A stretch of 64,000 nucleotides of DNA. It comes from Pseudomonas sp. CFII64 (GTDB lineage: Bacteria; Pseudomonadota; Gammaproteobacteria; Pseudomonadales; Pseudomonadaceae). The translations under genes and the position numbers were made by a program. Under the pieces are notes generated by a model. The model was not told the origin of the DNA and made no database searches. It saw nothing but the letters and a program-made list of their open reading frames with translations. Positions 61,911 through 64,000 of this stretch are shown here, piece by piece (within the stretch, counting starts at the first letter, position 1; each line of letters begins with the position of its first letter). The DNA lies in NCBI RefSeq assembly GCF_000416235.1, contig NZ_ATLO01000042.1:124001-188000 (forward strand), written 5' to 3'.

Positions 61911-63448
61911 TGTTCGATCTCGGACGCAGCTTCCTCGCTGCCGTCGAACGCCGTCCCGATGCGGTGGCGGTCAGCGATGCAGCCCTGAAAAAAACTTACC
62001 AGCAGTGGTTCAACGACATTCAACGCGCCGCCCACGGCCTGGAACGCCTGGGCCTGAAACGTGGCGACCGGATGCTGGTGGCGATGCAAAACCGCTGGCA
62101 GATGGCAACCTTGCACTGGGCTTGCCAATTCTCCGGGATCGTCGTGACTCCGCTGAACTGGCGCTCCACCGGCGAAGAACTGGCCCATTGCATCGCCGAT
62201 GCGCAAGTCAAGGCTATCGCCTATGACGACGCCACCGCTGCGGCATTGGCGGCCTGCCCCAGCGCCAACGGGCTACCCCGTATCGCCAGTGGCGAGCGTG
62301 TGGCAGCGGATGACCTGAGCTTTGAGGAGCTGTGCGCCGAAGCCCCGGCGTCTACCATCCTGCGCGCAACGGCCGAGGATTTTTCCCTGCTGCTGTATAC
62401 CTCCGGGACCACCAGCAAACCCAAGGGCGTGCCCCGCCGCCACCGTGCCGAGCGCGCGGCCGCCGTAGCCCATGTCGCGCAGAATCTGTACCGGCATGAC
62501 GAATGCACGCTGGGCGTAATGCCCCTGTATCACACCATGGGCGTGCGCTCGCTGCTGTCCATGGCGTTGATCGACGGACATTTCGTCTGTGTGCCGCGCT
62601 TCGATGTGGAGGCGACCCTGCAAGCCATCGAGCAGCAGCAGGTCAGCAACCTGTACCTGGTGCCGACCCTGTATCACATGCTCATCGAGCATCCTGGCTT
62701 TCGCAAGGAACGAGTCGCCAGCGTGAAAAAAATCGGTTTTGCCGGTGCGCCCATGAGTGACGGGTTGATGAAACGTGTCGAGCAAGCGTTCGAGCCGGAG
62801 TTGTTCGTCAATCATTACGGCTGTTCGGAAATCTACACCTTCACCATCGACCAGCACGCCCATCACAAACCGGGTTCATCAGGTCGGGGCGCGCTCAATC
62901 AGCGCATCCGCATCGTGCCGATGGATAGCACTGACCCAAGCATTGCGACCCGCCAGGGTGAAGAAGGCCAGATCATTGCCGACCTGGCCAGTGACGAGGC
63001 GTTCGAGGGCTACCTCAATCGCCCGGAGGCCACCGCCAAGGCGCTGCACGATGGCTGGTATTTCACCGGTGATATTGGCTACTTCGATGCAGACGGCGAC
63101 CTGTTCGTCACCGGCCGGGTCGACGACCTGATCATCACCGGCGGCGAAAATGTCAGCCCGGTGGAAATCGAAAGCCTGCTGTCGCTGCACCCCGCCGTTG
63201 AAGAGGTGGTGGTGGTCGGCCTGCCGGACGAGCAGTGGGGCAAGATCATCGCCGCCTTTATCAAACTGCGCAGCGATGTCAGTCATGCCGAACTCGATGC
63301 TCATTGCATCGCCTCGGGCCTGGCCAAATTCAAGCGTCCGCGTCATTACCAGTTCATCGATCAAATCCCGAAATCGCCAGTCGGCAAGGTGTTGCGTCGC
63401 GTGCTGCTCGAAGAGCATCAGGCAAAAACCTTGAAGACCGCGTGCTAA
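61910..63448 (+). CDS. hmfD: AMP-dependent acyl-CoA ligase, probable 2-furoyl-CoA synthetase
   Basis: 512-residue ANL-family enzyme that activates a carboxylic acid to its CoA thioester. The phosphate-binding loop is LLYTSGTTSKPKGVPRRH near residues 160-177, the adenine site GCSEIYTFT near 304-312, the hinge GRVDDLIITGGENVSPVEIE near 403-422 and the catalytic C-terminal lysine PKSPVGKVLRRV. Its start overlaps the 2Fe-2S subunit stop. Activation first and hydroxylation second is the order known for 2-furoate. Confidence 0.78.
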   Translation: MFDLGRSFLAAVERRPDAVAVSDAALKKTYQQWFNDIQRAAHGLERLGLKRGDRMLVAMQNRWQMATLHWACQFSGIVVTPLNWRSTGEELAHCIADAQVKAIAYDDATAAALAACPSANGLPRIASGERVAADDLSFEELCAEAPASTILRATAEDFSLLLYTSGTTSKPKGVPRRHRAERAAAVAHVAQNLYRHDECTLGVMPLYHTMGVRSLLSMALIDGHFVCVPRFDVEATLQAIEQQQVSNLYLVPTLYHMLIEHPGFRKERVASVKKIGFAGAPMSDGLMKRVEQAFEPELFVNHYGCSEIYTFTIDQHAHHKPGSSGRGALNQRIRIVPMDSTDPSIATRQGEEGQIIADLASDEAFEGYLNRPEATAKALHDGWYFTGDIGYFDADGDLFVTGRVDDLIITGGENVSPVEIESLLSLHPAVEEVVVVGLPDEQWGKIIAAFIKLRSDVSHAELDAHCIASGLAKFKRPRHYQFIDQIPKSPVGKVLRRVLLEEHQAKTLKTAC

Positions 63449-63467
63449 TCCCCAGGAGGACATTCAC

Positions 63468-64000
63468 ATGCAACTGCAATCGATCCAGCAATTTCTCGAC
63501 ACCGAATTCGACGGCTTCCAGGTTGTGGTCGACACCGCCCGGCAGCGCGCCGACATCATTCTCAACCGCCCACCGCTGAACGTGATCGCCATGCCACAGC
63601 GCGATGCGCTGCGCCAGGTATTCGAGGCCCTCGACGAACATCCGCAAGTCCGGGTGATCGTCCTGCGCGCCGAGGGCGAGCACTTCTCCAGCGGCGGTGA
63701 CATCAAGGGTTTCCTGGAGGCCTCGCCGGAGCATGTCTCCAAGCTGGCCTGGAACGTTGCAGCACCTGCCCGCTGTGAGAAACCGGTGATTGTCGCCAAT
63801 CGCGGCTACACCTTTGGCGTGGGTTTCGAGCTGTCCCTGGCCTGTGATTTCCGCGTCGCCTCGGAGACCACCCGCTATGCACTGCCGGAACAGAACCTGG
63901 GGCAGATTCCCGGTTCGGGCGGCTCTGCCCGCCTGCAGAAAATGATCGGTATCACCCGCACCAAACACATGGTCATGCGTGCCAAGCGCATCAGCGGGCA
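63468..64000 (+). CDS. hmfE: Enoyl-CoA hydratase/isomerase family protein, partial; probable 2-oxoglutaryl-CoA hydrolase of furoate pathway
   Basis: First 177 codons of a crotonase-family gene cut by the window end. AGGAGG lies eight bases upstream of the ATG. The oxyanion-hole elements SSGGDIKGFL and TFGVGFELSLACDFRVA are present, as is the catalytic Glu region LPEQNLGQIPGSGGSARL. In the known furoate pathway the crotonase-like HmfE follows HmfD and processes the ring-opened 2-oxoglutaryl-CoA; the exact reaction cannot be read from this part. Confidence 0.7.
   Translation, partial: MQLQSIQQFLDTEFDGFQVVVDTARQRADIILNRPPLNVIAMPQRDALRQVFEALDEHPQVRVIVLRAEGEHFSSGGDIKGFLEASPEHVSKLAWNVAAPARCEKPVIVANRGYTFGVGFELSLACDFRVASETTRYALPEQNLGQIPGSGGSARLQKMIGITRTKHMVMRAKRISG

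Noticed and set aside
57602..63448. 4-hydroxybenzoyl-CoA reductase system
   Set aside because: That anaerobic enzyme's FAD subunit has an extra 4Fe-4S insert; none is seen in the 268-residue subunit here, and the organism looks aerobic.
1..64000. CRISPR arrays, insertion sequences, prophage, tRNA or rRNA genes
   Set aside because: No regularly spaced repeats, transposase or integrase motifs, or tRNA-like cloverleaf blocks were recognised on reading both strands.

Overview
The window is about 64 kb of high-GC, tightly packed bacterial chromosome. Gene content points to a fluorescent or soil Pseudomonas: RstAB-like two-component system, MlaA with a coupled small gene, TrmK, an EndA-type nuclease, FecI/FecR/TonB-receptor signalling, many LysR regulators and large sugar-acid and aromatic/furan catabolic operons. 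No rRNA, tRNA, CRISPR array, insertion sequence or prophage was seen. Both window edges cut genes: an AraC regulator at base 1 and an enoyl-CoA hydratase-like gene at base 64000.

Layout. (1) 1-5.3 kb: AraC regulator end, then a five-gene operon of polar amino acid ABC transporter, FAD amine oxidase and Lrp/AsnC regulator. (2) 5.5-13.5 kb: diguanylate cyclase, small potassium channel, secreted endonuclease with an added C-terminal domain, amidase, DCC protein, LysE exporter, DUF1989 protein, VOC protein. (3) 13.7-26.5 kb: a sugar-acid island. A DeoR gene and an operon of zinc alcohol dehydrogenase, altronate dehydratase and FadR/GntR regulator meet tail to tail with a minus-strand operon encoding a PfkB (2-keto-3-deoxygluconate) kinase, ManD/RspA, RspB-like dehydrogenase, hexuronate-type MFS transporter, fructuronate reductase and UxuA, with a divergent IclR regulator. 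Clear paired operators lie in both control regions. (4) 26.5-30.6 kb: ECF sigma, anti-sigma and siderophore receptor behind a Fur-like box. (5) 30.7-34.0 kb: a lone 1,106-residue protein resembling HrpF/NolX/HrpK type III translocon proteins, with three internal repeats. (6) 34.3-42.3 kb: translationally coupled RND pump, adaptor and MFS pump, divergent from a response regulator and histidine kinase.

(7) 42.3-49.3 kb: MlaA, cupin, LysR, FMN reductase, an orphan solute-binding protein, a decayed LysR/glutathione transferase pair, TrmK, and a methyltransferase/TetR pair with two near-identical operators. (8) 49.3-54.5 kb: a D-amino acid type operon (DSD1/D-threonine aldolase fold enzyme, RidA, HAD hydrolase) divergent from the first of three successive LysR genes. 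(9) 54.7-57.4 kb: a glutathione transferase and a three-module flavin/iron-sulfur oxidoreductase. (10) 57.6-64.0 kb: a molybdenum hydroxylase, CoA ligase and hydratase operon whose order matches the 2-furoate pathway hmfABCDE; the large subunit carries a fused CoxG-like domain.

Functionally, the island converges hexuronates and related hexonates on 2-keto-3-deoxygluconate and phosphorylates it. The last operon would activate a furan or aromatic acid as its CoA ester, hydroxylate it and open the ring. Functions are inferred from recognised family motifs in the translated sequence; no database search was possible.
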